Source: Clitoria ternatea (lineage: Eukaryota > Streptophyta > Magnoliopsida > Fabales > Fabaceae). Taken from it: 64,000 nt of DNA. The notes beneath the pieces are model-generated. The model was not told the DNA's origin. It made no database searches and saw nothing but the letters and a program-made list of their open reading frames with translations. Location: the NCBI GenBank assembly GCA_037962975.1, contig CM075675.1:1126001-1190000 (forward strand). Reading direction: 5' to 3'. The position numbers and the translations under genes were made by a program. Within the stretch, counting starts at the first letter, position 1; each line of letters begins with the position of its first letter. Below, piece by piece: positions 22,381 through 34,138 of this stretch.

Positions 22381-23580
22381 TGTAGTAGTTGTATATGTTC
22401 AAGGACTCTACTAGGCATATGGAAAGAACAAATGGCCTTTTACGTTAACCCTATGATGGTAAGGCTTGACAACATTTTGATAAGTGTATCCTGACTTTGC
22501 TAGTGAACCAAACAATGTTAGGTTAAGAATATGTTCTGATGGTTTTTCATCGTATATTCATGCCTTGACTTCAATGTATTTTTGTTGGTCAGTAATTCTT
22601 GTGCCTTATAACCTCTCACCGGAAATATGCATGAATAAGTAGTCTACATTTTTGTCTTTTTTTTTCCAGGATAAAAACAATTCTAGAATTAAAATTAATT
22701 CTGTTCTACAGATTTGATTGATGAATTGCATAAATTATGGCATGTTGGTGCTTTGACTTATAATGTGTCTACCTGGAAGAATTTCAATCATGAAGGCATG
22801 CTTGTTGTGGACAATTAATGATTTCCTTGCATATGGTACATTGTTTGAATAAAGCATGTATTGAAGGTTGACTTGCCCACTATGTAAGAATGACACTAAG
22901 TCATTTTGATTATCAATTCTCGTGCGGGGGGGGGGGGGTTATGGTTTAACTATCATCGATAATTTCTACCAATGGGACACTCTTTTTGTGCCAGTAAGAG
23001 ATCCTTCAAAAAGAAAGACAATTAACTACATGATCAACCTCTAGAGATATTGAATAGGAGGCAGATTAGTGAATTTGTTGAGTGTTTCTTGGATGTTATA
23101 ACGGAGAAACTAAAAAGGAGCCTCGATCTTGGTGAAATACATAATGGGGCCAAGAGGTCAATTTTCTAAAAGTTGCCTTAATAAAATGATAATTTGCTAA
23201 GACATAACTTAGATGTTATGAACATTGAGAAGAATTTCTTTGATAATATCTTTAACACTATGATAAATGTTTCTGGTAAAACCAATGACAATGGAAAAGC
23301 AAGATTGAAAGTTGTTAAATGGTGTCACTGCAAGGATCTTGAGTTGTAGACAGGAATGATAAAATGAAGATGCTAAAAGCTAAGTATACTTTGACATCTA
23401 CTAAAGCAAACATGGTATGTCAATGGCTTGAAGAGTTGAAGACCCTAGATGGTTATGCTTCCAACTTGGCTAGATGCGTAAATGTTAACAAAAGGTGTAT
23501 ACATAAGATGAAAATTCATGACTATAATATGTTTATAGATTGTTTATTTTCAATTGCATTTTGGTCATTATCAAATTGTA
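22381..23580 (+). pseudogene. Decayed CACTA TNP2-type transposase
   Basis: Across several frameshifts and stops the plus strand gives TNP2-family landmarks in order: RMGLLR-like, PYDGKA, ICSDGF, VILVPYNLSPEICMNK, LIDELHKLWHVGALTYNVS, then LRHNLDVMNIEKNFFDNIFN, AKYTLTSTKANMVCQWLEEL and DGYASNLARCVNVNKRCIHK. These match in order the better preserved transposase at 35.6-37.9 kb, in the Transposase_21 and following region. Acidic Asp-rich coding-like sequence at 21905-22000 may be its upstream part. The C-terminal domains are missing after about 23580. It is a dead copy of a different CACTA lineage. Confidence 0.8.
22926..22938 (+). repeat. G13 homopolymer
   Basis: Thirteen consecutive G residues inside the decayed transposase, unusual in DNA this AT-rich. 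It could be true slippage or an assembly or sequencing length error. Confidence 0.85.
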
Positions 23581-24101
23581 TTTAAAAGTCATTTGTTGAG
23601 ATTAGTTTATTTTGTAGCGACATGTTCAAATGCACTATCATTCGATGGCTTAACGATATTCACTATGTCAAAAATAAGATATTATAACAATCATTTTAAA
23701 GCATTTAAATTGATAAATGACATAAAATATAGGCATTACATATTTTATAGCGTTTTCACTTGGAAGTGACATAATATGGTATATACAATTACTACATTCA
23801 TTGAAGCAATTATTGTAAAAGCTTTTTTTATTTTTGCTTTAAAAAATAAAATTCTATCAAAGTATTAGATTAGGGGAATGGCATAATTTACTATGCTCTA
23901 CTACTGTACTTTTGTTCAAACACTTTCATGACTTTCTCCCTTCTTTTTTGCATCAATTTTGATGTTAAGTTCTATGTCTTCCACTTTCTGATTACCATTG
24001 TCAAACCTAACCAAAATCCTAAATTAGATTTTAGTTTACTAATATTTTAAAATCCCAAATTTTTGTTTCAATTGAAGGAAAAACCTCAACTTCTTGAACG
24101 T

Positions 24102-25295
24102 TGTTTCTAGGCATTCCCAAAGGAATTATAAAAATGAATGTTCCAAGGCATTACATACGAAAAAAATGAGTTGTGTTTTAGTGTTTACTTCTTGTAGATG
24201 CGAAACAAGTTCCTTAATCGAAGCAATTTTAGCTTCGTCCTTAAGAGTCCACACGAGCACTCCCACCAGAAACTAAATTTCAAATGCTAGTACGAAATTC
24301 AAAATAATCCTAATTTTGAGCTGCTCCTTATGAGTATTTCATGTTCTATATATAGACTTAAGACTCATTCTAAATGAGTTAGACCCAATAATTTTATTTT
24401 TAATCCAACTAAAATAAAATTATCTTCTGGTGGGCTCACTCTATGTGTGTGACCCTATAGGTAAAATATCTAGTTATAATAGTAATAAACTATTTTATTA
24501 TTAATATAAAATAAGAGCGGTATCTAATAATACATCATTATGTCCGATATTATTTATCATCGACATGACCTATAATTGATAAATATTTTATATATTTATT
24601 CCTTTTGTCACGATATCTAATTGAGCCCAAGGCATGGTCGTCGTTATCCTTGTATAGCCCAATTCATTTTACTTAATATTAGAGTAGACTTTACAAAATA
24701 AATATCAAATATTTATTCTTCCTAGCATGGTCATGCATTTCGTCAGTCTCACTCCATCAAGTGACCCATAGATATCACTCATGTCACATAGGAGAGACAA
24801 ATCTCATCTACATCACTTACATCTCTATATAATTTGTTCATTACCTAATCACAATCTTTATGATCATCTTATTACATATGACGTTTGATTGTATTAAAAT
24901 AACAAATTTCTTATGTAGGAATCATAGTGACTTTAGGTTGAAGTACTACATATATCATTATCACATTGAGAACCGTTTATAACACTCATATAATCGTCCA
25001 TGCAACGTTCTCATGGCGGGTCTGCCCAACATAATATTACTCTTAATGTGTACCCGTGTGAAGACTTGATATCATCTATATCCATGATTTATGAGATCAA
25101 ATCATCATTACATTCACACACTAGTCTTAATGTATTTACATGTCCCCATGTAAATACTTGATTAGGGACATTTTAGGAACAATTCTTATATGACATATTA
25201 TTCTAAGGATAAATAGTTTTAAAACATTCTTAAAACTTTATTTTATTGATAAGCTAAAATTAATACATTAATAGCTTATAGTGCATACACCAACA
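24102..25295 (-). repeat. Probable LTR, minus orientation
   Basis: Read on the minus strand it starts TGTTGGTGTATGCACTATAA at 25295 and plausibly ends with AACA near 24102. The interior contains a TATATATAGAC-type box and GGCGGGTCTGCCC / TGTGTACCCGTGTGAAGAC words seen in plant LTR repeats. No pol sequence adjoins it, so a solo LTR is likely. Flanks do not give a matching target duplication, so the left boundary is uncertain. Confidence 0.45.
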
Positions 25296-25462
25296 CTTTT
25301 GTTCTGCGTTTTTCCCTTTATTTTTTACACTTTAATATGATTCCTCTTGTTTTGGTTACCATTGAAAGATTTTGCTTCATTATGTGTGTTGTCTCCTAAC
25401 TTCTTTATTTCTGAACCTATGTTCCATTGAAATTTGCTCAATATCAATTGCTTTAGGGTAAG

Positions 25463-26842
25463 TATTGAAGCACATAAGTCTTGAGGACTATATAAGTTCT
25501 AAAGTTCCAAGCTTGAATGTGGGCTCTGGTCAGAAAACAAACAGTGAACTGAAAGCCTCTTCATTAAAATTACTTGCCAACATTATGCAATTCCTACAAA
25601 GGTTAGTCAAAATTTTTATTGTTTTGAAATACTACTATAATTTACAATTTGTAGTTTGCACTGGCTAGGCAATAATACAGTGTTTTTCTAATTATCTTTT
25701 GGGCAATAATGCCTGTTTTTTATTTGTCTTTTGTGTAACTATTTTCTAAATTTATTTCTGCAGACATGAATTCAAACTCATGCATGATGAGTAGATAAAC
25801 ATAGTAAAACCTGATCTTCATCTTGTTGTCTTAACACAATTGCAAGAAAAAATTGATGTAGCTAATGTAGAGATTGGAAACTCCAAATCTATTAGAAGTG
25901 AGATGTGAGTTGTTTTAAATTCACTTTTAAAGGTAATGATTTTACACCATTCTGCTTCCTCCCTTTCTTATATGCTCCTTATTTAATCATAATCTTCATG
26001 CTTTTTCATATCAATTTGGCTTGCATTAAAGCATATTATTTGAGGTATCTATTATTTCTTAAAATGAAATTCATGTGTTATTGTGTGATATAACTAGTAG
26101 TACAGTGATGCAATACTTGAAAAACAGGTGCAGACTGATGGCTGTCTAGATTTTTTCTTTTGATAGCTACTCAGTATGTTGATCAATGGTTATTGTAAAG
26201 GGAATAATGAATGTGCTACACCATCTTTATATGGGAACCTGTAACTTTCTGTGTGCATGTTCTGAAGTCTCTCATCTTATACAAGCAGGTCTTGTGTATT
26301 GTATGGATTATTTAGAGAAAAACATTTATTGGTTGTAAGCAAAATTGGATTTTAAAATATTAACTAAATTGAAAATATTTGCAAATTTTTGTATTTACCT
26401 TTCAATATGTCATTGAAATTGCTCTGGTAGTTATTGTAATGATAATTGAGATATAAACTTTTAAAATAAGACCATAATGCCCTTTTTTATTGATTTGTAC
26501 TCCACATTTCCTTTCCTTGATATCCCTGGTCAGACATGTTTTTGATTTAATAAAGTTAGCTTACCATATTCTCTCTATATTCTGGTAATGAAGACATACT
26601 TTGTGGAATCATAAGCTAGTCTTTATTCTCAACCATAAGACAAATATTACTATGAGAAATTATTCTTAAGCTAGTTTTTTATTTCTCATGAGAATAATTT
26701 CTGTCTAACCAAACACAGGGCAAATGAACCAGTGTGTGCCAAAAGTAAACTCATAACAAGCAGGGATGTTACTATTTCGTTGGCTGAAATTGTAAGAGGG
26801 TTTAAGATTATTCATCAGAGTTTAAACAATAAAAGAAGATAG
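25463..26842 (+). pseudogene. Three linked exons of an unidentified gene, with a nonsense codon
   Basis: Exon-like segments 25463-25601, 25764-25904 and 26719-26842 join with GT-AG introns and consistent phases (AG|A, then AT|G). The protein reads LEDYISSKVPSLNVGSGQ, LKLLANIMQFLQR, HEFKLMHDE-stop-INIVKP, LHLVVLTQLQEKIDVANVEI, then MANEPVCAKSKLITSRDVTI and a basic C-terminus KRR. I do not recognise the family. The region LTQLQEKIDVANVE could form a coiled coil. An in-frame TAG lies at 25792-25794. No upstream exon is seen; the LTR-like block at 24.1-25.3 kb sits just before it and may have cut the gene. Confidence 0.5.
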
Positions 26843-28375
26843 TTTTATGAAATGAAAACTTTCTTATCTCAAATTCGAAGGGAAAAAAAGTGCACCACTT
26901 ACTGTTTAAGGTACTTTTTCAATAAAGCATTCAATAAGATGTAAATGTAGTTAAGATTTTTTATGATGTACGACGTTGCAGTAAAAAATAAGGAAATGAA
27001 GTGTAATTAGAGCATTGATGGTGATTAATTAGTTGTTAAGTTTCAACGTTTAGGTAGGTCCAACATGTATTTAAGGAAGTTGAAAAACAATTGCCGCCAC
27101 CCTTGTCTTTTTTTCCCCTTCAACAAATCATTTTATTAATGGTTTTTTTAATATGTGTTTACATCACATTTTAAATAATACAAAACTAAAAAATATTATA
27201 CCGGAAGTTATGTAGTTTTTTTATGGATTTCTATGCAAATTCAATATAATTTTTTTATAAAATATTTTATTTTTTATTATTTAAATATGTTATAAAACGC
27301 ATATTAAAAAAAACCTATTTCATTAGTCAAGTGATATTTATAAGAACAAAAATATAAATTCTATCGGTGACGAATACTCAATACCAAATCACATTAATAT
27401 TACACAACAAAATTAAGATATTAATTATCCTCTTATTTCCTTAACAAGTTATTCTCTAACTTTATCTAGGAAATTATTTTTATCTATTAGATATCGGTTG
27501 AAATTAGGTTCTTATTTGATGTATACTTAAGGATCTAAAAACTCCTTTATAATTCAAATAACATTTTATAACATTTTAAGAAATAAATTTTATTTTTTTT
27601 AAGTATAGGGATTAGTAATTTATACAAATTTAAATATAAGAGCAACTTCAACACTTGCTCTTTCTAGGAGTTCTTATCTATTGAGTTTTGAAGTTCATGA
27701 TTATTGATAATCCTAAAATATGTTTCATGTGTTTATAAGTTTTTTAGTTATTTAAATATAACTAAAATTTTGCACATACTTAAAAAACTAAAAGACCATT
27801 TAGATTTGAAAATGTTTTCTTTTTTTCTTTTTTTATTTTTTATAATTTTAATTATAGAATTATCATCCTATTTCTTAAAATCATGTTTATGTTTCTAAAA
27901 TTTTTAATGGGTAACAAATTGATATTAACATTTTGAAATAAGTATGTACGGAAGAAAAATATTACACAAATTGTACGATAACTTTAAGATTTAATACGGT
28001 GAATGGTACAGACAATCATCGTATTAAATTATCTAATGGTAAGTTGTACTCCATGAAATTGGAATATATAGTTTTCTCATTTATCTTTTTTATACTTTAT
28101 TTTTATATTTCTCTCTTTTTATTCAGTTATTTATTTCAAAAATAAGGATACAATAGAAATAATAATAATATATATAATTTTTTAAATACTTAAAATGATA
28201 TAAAAATAATTTTTAAAAAATTACACCAGATGAAAATAATGAAACAGGTGGTTAAGAATAGTAGACTAGCCACCAGTAATAGCATGTGATTTGTTATACA
28301 TAAAGAAAAATGTATTTGTATATGTTTAGTTAACATTTAGAGAAATATATTTATAAAAATAAAAAAATCTAATAG
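26843..28375. other. AT-rich gene-free stretch
   Basis: Very AT-rich sequence with no protein-like frame longer than about 60 codons and no element ends that I can pair. Confidence 0.3.
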
Positions 28376-28500
28376 TTAATATTGATTTTTAATGTCGTTC
28401 AAGACAATTAAAACTTCATTAGACCAACGGAACTAAAATCCATATTTCTCCTAACCTATGTTCTGTTTAATGAAAGGAGAAACAAATAGGCTATTCATCT
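28376..28500. mobile_element. Partial Tourist-like MITE copy
   Basis: Shares the TTAATATTGATTTTTAATGT and GTTCAAGACAATTAAAACTT region with the copies at 20323 and 28661. Terminal repeats are worn away. Confidence 0.45.
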
Positions 28501-28660
28501 CAAACATAGTGGCCAATGTCAAATGCCAATAAACCTTAGTTTCTTTCAAGTATATAGCATTAACCAGAGGGTAGATTTTTCTTTTCCACATTAACTACTC
28601 TAACTAGGAAAATGCAAGATTATATAGGTTGATCCTTGACTTCATCATTTGTTGGAGTTA

Positions 28661-28820
28661 GGGGGTGTTTGGTTTGCAGCTAGGAAACAGAGTTGAGTTG
28701 AAATAAAAAATTTAAAGGCTGATATTAATTCTTCATATCGTTCAAGATAATCAAAACTCCGTTAACCGGTAGGATCAAAAACCTCCCCCACTTAACGGAG
28801 AAAACTCCGTTGGAGCACAA
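28661..28820. mobile_element. Tourist-like MITE copy, right end lost
   Basis: Starts GGGGGTGTTTGGTTTGC at 28661 after TTA (28658-28660), the PIF/Harbinger terminus and target type. The interior holds ACTCCGTTAACCGGTAGGAT-type sequence matching the copy at 20323. The right inverted end is not visible, so the boundary is approximate. Confidence 0.55.
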
Positions 28821-29885
28821 TCCCCAAATGTGCTCTTATAAATGTTTAGATTTTTGTGTTGAATTTGTTTATATGTTAAAATTCTTCTGCTTTAAAAATT
28901 GACTGAAATACCTTCATGTGCTATGTTAAATTTTCATTGTAATTAGTTTCTGTATTTCAAAAATAGGAAACAACTCATTTTGGTTTCTAAAATAGATGTA
29001 GCAAAGACCATAAAATGTTAAATGCAGGAAATAGCAAAGACCCTTTTGTTTTTGTTTTTGTTTTAGAGAGAGAGGTTTTGATGTCACATTATGATATAAT
29101 ATTCTTTAATTTATAGTTTTTCCAATTCATTGCTTAATTCTTTTGAAGTGACATTCTATATAACATTCGAATCTTTCATAATTTTTTCATACTTTTAACC
29201 TTCCATATTGCCGTAAAGTCCAAATTCTAAGTTTGAATTTTTTACTGGACCTTATCTATTTTTTTGGCAAATATATAGCAGTATATGGAAAAAAAACATT
29301 AATCTAAAAAATGGTTAAAATAATTATTTTATTACATACTAATTAGAGAAAATAATTATTTTTTATATAATATCTATTGAAAACTGTTGTTTTTACTTAT
29401 TTATAGATTCAATTATATTTTCATTTATAAATTCTCAAGGTACAATAGCATTTTTCTCATTTATTGTAGAAATTTGATGATACAATTGAAAAATATTTCT
29501 AATCATTTTTCATTTAATTTTGATATATAGTTTACTTAATTTGGCTAAAAAATATTTATTTAATGTAGATTCTATCTTTTGACCTATTTTATGTTTTTTC
29601 TTGTAATAAATATTAATGTATCATATTCAATATTTGAATATTTTGTTTATAAAAATAATTCTTAATGGATACCGTGGTAAAAGTTTGTGAAAAGTAATAA
29701 TATATTAAATAAAAATTTAATCTTACAAAATATATATATATATATATATATATAATGTATTTTCTTTTACATTTGATTTTTAACTTTCATATATATGAAG
29801 ATTCAAGTTTAATTGAACCTTGAAATTTGAATGTTTCAATCAATAATGATTTTATTTTATGATAATGCACTTGGTTAGAAATATA
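28821..29885. other. AT-rich gene-free stretch with (TA)n
   Basis: A TA dinucleotide run of about twelve units lies at 29731-29754. No gene or element boundary is supported. Confidence 0.4.
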
Positions 29886-29888
29886 CGT

Positions 29889-30400
29889 TAGAGCTGACAA
29901 AATTGGTCAACTCGCATGGGTTGACTCGAGCCCGCAAGAAAAAGCATAATGCGTATGTCTTAAAAATAAATTCAAAGTTAATAATTGAAAAAACCTAAAA
30001 AATCAGGTTGAGTGTGGGCCAGTCCGTGCTGGCCTACGAGTGGCCCAAGTCCTTTTTTTAAAACATTTTTTCAGTATTATTTATTAGTTAATCTAGCAAT
30101 ATGAGAAGTACTATTTATTAGTTAGTGTTTTTACAAATAATTTTTTTAAATCTTATTGATTTTATAGCATTTGTGTGTTAATATTATTAATGTTTCATTC
30201 ATTTTAATTTTCAATTGTAGTATAAAACAAACATATTTTTTACAAGAAAAGTTATTGATTTTATATCATTGTTAGACTAGCAACGGTTAATAACACAAAA
30301 TTTTTTACAAATGTAGTTTTAGACAAATTCTACTAAATTGATTCAGTTTTTTGTAATTTAATTTTTTATAAGTCAATTTTTTAATTTTTTTTTAAAAAAA
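29889..30400. mobile_element. hAT-like MITE fragment
   Basis: GAGCTGACAAAATTGGTCAACTC at its left resembles the terminus at 3493, and GGGCCAGTCCGTGCTGGCCT-like words follow. The right terminus is missing where the gypsy pol relic starts near 30417, so it is truncated. Confidence 0.35.
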
Positions 30401-30416
30401 TGGGCCGCCTGATCAA

Positions 30417-31380
30417 GCTTGCAACTCGTCGAAGGCTAAGTGAAATGTACAGATTGATACCGCATACTGATAGACAAGAAATGTGCAGACTTCGTCAATC
30501 TATCAACAGTGACCTAGATAGCATCATGACCAACTCAGGTCCTGGGTAATCCCATCACAAAATTCATGGCAATGACATCCCATTTCCATACAAGAATCTC
30601 AAGAGGTTGTAAGCCACCAGGTGGCTTCTAGTGTTGAACCTTAGCTCTCTAATAGATAATGCAACGGGCAACATAATCAACAACATCCTTATTCAATCTT
30701 GGCCACCAGAAACTCAATTTCAGATCCTGATACATCTTTGTAGTGTCCAGATACTCAGCATACTCTTATGAGCCTCATCAAACACCATTTTTCTCAAATT
30801 AACCCTCCAAATACCATCAGGGCCTTTGGTCAATGACAGGTCCTTGCCATCAGCCTGAGTCTCTTTCAAATTAGCAAGATAAGCATCAAACAACTGTTAT
30901 ACATAAACCAGCTTCAAAAATTCATTAGTTATCTTCAATGTACCCACAATCACCTTATCAGGTGAAGAAACATCCATAGATAAATTCAAATCTCTGAACT
31001 GCTCCAACAATTCCATCTCTTTCACCATCATCAAAGCAACATGAATGGATTTCTGGCTCAAGGCATCAGCAATAACATTCACTTTCTTGGATGATATCTC
31101 AAATCAAAATCATAATCTTTCAGAAACTCAATCCATCTTCTGTATCTCATATTTAGCTCCTTCTGATCAAACAAGTATTTTAATCTTTTATGGTCTCATT
31201 ATATACCTCAAATTTGGATTCCATACAGATAATGTCTCCAAATTTTCAGTGCAAAGACCACAACTGCAAACTCCAAGTCATGTGTGGGATAATCTTGCTC
31301 GTGAGACTATAGTTGTCGTGAGACATAAGCTATAACTCTCTCATTTTGCATCAATACACACCTAAGGCTCAACCTAGATG
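30417..31380 (-). pseudogene. Gypsy pol relic (RNase H to integrase), split by CACTA
   Basis: Minus-strand translation with frameshifts gives, from 31380 downward: a RNase H segment (VLMQNERVIAYVSRQL, HDLEFAVVVFALKIWRHYLY, LFDQKELNMRYRRWIEFLKD), the NVIADALSQKSIHVALMMVK linker, and integrase pieces (EILVWKWDVIAMNFVMGLPR, VDRLTKSAHF). It is cut off near 30417 before the catalytic glutamate region. The upstream half of the same protein lies at 43551-43936 beyond the CACTA element. Multiple stops make it dead. It belongs to a different copy from the intact element at 53.3 kb. Confidence 0.85.
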
Positions 31381-31400
31381 CACCACTAAAAAAACAACTG

Positions 31401-31940
31401 TTAGCGACGGACAGAATTGGTCGCTAATCAATGGAATTCCCGTCGCTAAAACAATTAGCGACGGCGTCACAGACGGGAAAGTGGGCGTCGCTAAAACCCT
31501 CATCGAAAACACATCAGCGACCACATACATGCCGTCGCTAACTTATTGACGGCGTAAGGCCGTCGCTAAAATCGTCCCTGCCCCAATAACTGCTGCCGTC
31601 GCTAAGTGTTGCCATACAGCGACCTCGGGACCCCGTCGCTACTAATAGACACCAGCGACCACCCCGTGCCGTCGCTAGAGGTAGTGATACAGCGACCAAT
31701 ACATTCCGTCGCTAGTGGTTGTCAGGTAGCGACCACACCTTTCCGTCGCTAGTGGTTGCGATGTAGCGACCAAGGCGTCCCGTCGCTAGTGGTTGTCAGG
31801 TCGCGACCACAACGTCCGTCGCTAGTGGTTGCGATGTAGCGACCAAGGCTTCCCGTCGCTAGTAGTTGTCAGGTAGCGACCACAACGTCCGTCGCTAGTG
31901 TTAATAAGTCAGCGACGGACGGGTACCGTCGCTAACGAGA
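31401..31940. repeat. CACTA left subterminal array (TAGCGAC / GTCGCTA)
   Basis: About two dozen copies of GTCGCTA or its complement TAGCGAC alternate in orientation. Units such as CCGTCGCTAGTGGTTG recur about every 55-65 bases between 31620 and 31910. In related transposons such motifs bind the element's own DNA-binding protein during excision; that role is inferred here. Confidence 0.85.
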
Positions 31941-32283
31941 ATTTTTAAATTTTTTTAAAATTGATCCAATATTGACTGGTTTTGTTAATTTAGCTTTAAA
32001 AATATCTTAATATTTTGTATTTTGTATTGGCTGATAAAATTTTATAATTAAATTAAAATAATTTTTTTGAAGTAATGAATTATTATTAAAAACAAAATAA
32101 TAGATTAAATTAATTTATGAAATAGGTTGAATTATTAATGATAGGTAGAAAGGCTTTGTGATTTGAATGTAATTACCATTAAATATTGACATAATAAATA
32201 AAGAATGACAAACTAAATACTGAATGAAAATATAACATAACTAAAAATCAAATATACAATGTGTATAAATAAAAGAACTACAA
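31941..32283. other. Spacer between subterminal array and second CACTA gene
   Basis: AT-rich, non-coding. It should contain the 3' end and polyadenylation site of the leftward transcript; AATAAA-like words are frequent on the minus strand and none can be singled out. Confidence 0.4.
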
Positions 32284-34104
32284 TCAAGGTGGTGGGGGAT
32301 CCTGGGGTGGTGGTGGGGGCGCCTGGGAAGTGGGGGGAGGTAGCCTCGCCATCAACTGCATCAGTAGCTCCTGCTGCTGAGCAAGTTGCCGACGAGTCTC
32401 GGCGTGCTGCTCCTCGGCCCGCTGTCGGTCCGCCTCGGCCTTCTGTCGGTCCGCCTCGTGCCGCTCCAACAGCAACTGCCTCTGACGTCGCTCCTCCTGT
32501 AGCTCATCGTTCAGGTTTTGAATTACCTGAACGACCTCAGTCGGAAGACCAGAGGAAGACGAAGAGGAAGGGGTCTTCCCCTTTTTCGCCAGCTGCGTGC
32601 CGACGCCACCCAATCCAAACACCCTCCCTTTCTTGTTCACACCGCCAACAGCCTCCATATAGATGGCGTTGTCGTCAGAACAAGATAGGGTGGGAGGAAC
32701 CTCCCCTTCAGGAGTGGAAGCCACCAGGTCCGCCTCCTTCTCGGCCCTCCTGGCCTGATACGCCTCCTGTAAATTCAAAAACAACGATAGGATTAGTAAG
32801 TTGATTTGTAAATTATAAGCATATGTCAGTTAAAAGTAAATACCGCTAGCTCCGTAGTCTTCTGGTTTACCCATGCACCGGCTTTGTTCTTCTTGGTCAT
32901 TTGCATGACCTCAAACAAAGAAGGCTCCCGGTGCTCCCTCTGCTCCTGTGGTGGACAAAAAACATTGAGATTATTATTTGTAAACATGTAAGACGAATGA
33001 TAATAGAAATGTTTAACATAAATATACTTACAAATCTTTTCTTGTGCTCGAGGGTTGAAATGCTACCCCCAGTGTAAACCGAGGCTGCAGCATCGGCGGC
33101 TCTGTTGGCCCTATTCCGAGCACTCGCCTGCTGGAATGGGACCCCGCCCCACTTCTGGACCATCCCGTCCCAATGGTCCTCCGGGATCCAACGAGGGCGC
33201 TCACCCTTGTCCCTCACCTTCCAAAGGGTACTCTTGATGATTTTGGAGGTCTTTGTGGCAAAGACCTTCCTAATCTCATCAATCATACCCTCCGCCCACT
33301 GGTAATCACGCTGTAAAATGAATTGAGAAATCAAAATTAATAACAGGTCTATTTTACAAATCAAGTCACAATAAATGAGCTAGGAACTTACCGAGAAGGT
33401 GTCAAACCACCTATCTTGCACAACCTTCCCAGCATCTGTCCAAGATATATATGGACCATCCCACTGGGCCTTCAAAACCTTAGTAATCACTTTGGTAGTG
33501 CGACTACTATCAACAAAGCTGTAATGACAACAATTATGTTAGGAGTAAAACAACACACAATCTAGGGAGACACCCAAAATTTCGGCAGAGTCTCCCCTGT
33601 AAATGTAACATTTCCAAGTTTACATAGTTACCCTGTTACAAACAGAAGAGTGCCCAGTACAATTCAATCTATACAAGTACTAATTAAAGTAATATCCAAT
33701 AAACCAACAAGTCTTTCTACTAAAGTTTAATATAAAGTGTCATACAAATAACATAAAAGTATTTGAGGTTTAGTCACTTACTCGTCTCCGGCCGGCACGG
33801 GTACCAACATGGGCAGAGGGGATGCCGGAGGTGGGGTCGCCTGATGGCCATGGTCCTCCAAGCCACCAACTCCAGGAGTCTGCTCTGGGGTGGTCAGCTG
33901 TGGGGGTGATGGGGTGGTCTGCTGTGGTGGTGGTGATGGAGTGGTCTGCTGTAGTGGTGATGGAGTGGTCTGCTGTAGTGGTGATGGAGTGGTCCGCTGT
34001 GGTGGTGATGGAGTGGTCTCCTGCCCTGGGGTAGGAGTCCCCAGACGGGAAGCCGGGGTCCTGGACCCACCACCCCTACTGAAGGGCAGTCGACGTCCCG
34101 TCAT
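32284..34104 (-). CDS. CACTA second gene, Transposase_24 (Ptta/En/Spm) type
   Basis: Five exons read leftward with GT-AG introns and no stop: 34104-33782, 33518-33392, 33310-33032, 32945-32844 and 32766-32284. They total 1,314 bases, 437 residues. The N-terminus is Pro/Thr/Ser-rich with repeated TTPSP(L/P)QQ units. The middle (about 150-290) has the plant Ptta/En/Spm transposase region: WKVRDKGERPRWIPEDHWDG, then LFEVMQMTKKNKAGAWVNQK and a Glu/Arg-rich AYQARRAEKEADLV. The C-terminus (about 360-415) is a Glu/Arg/Gln coiled coil, ending in Pro-rich PPPPPQDPPPP. Such proteins are thought to bind transposon ends or assist TNP2; the exact role is not established here. The ATG follows a possible acceptor (CCACAG), so it could also be joined to the TNP2 transcript. 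Confidence 0.85.
33540..33680. repeat. Intronic copy of a CACTA-internal repeat
   Basis: Contains GGCAGAGTCTCCCCTGTAAA (from about 33583) followed by a CATTTCC...CCTGTTACA...CAGAA...GCCAGTA-type order. A second copy is at 38440-38545 inside the same element, upstream of the transposase start. Confidence 0.75.
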
Positions 34105-34138
34105 CTGTGGATAAAATAATGAACAAAAAAGGTTAGTC

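Noticed and set aside
22926..22938. G13 as a regulatory G-quadruplex
   Set aside because: It is a single homopolymer within a dead transposase and may be a length artefact; nothing supports regulation.
33822..34114. Plus-strand frames with repeated Val/Trp/Cys-Gly units
   Set aside because: They are antisense to the repetitive Pro/Thr exon of the CACTA second gene.
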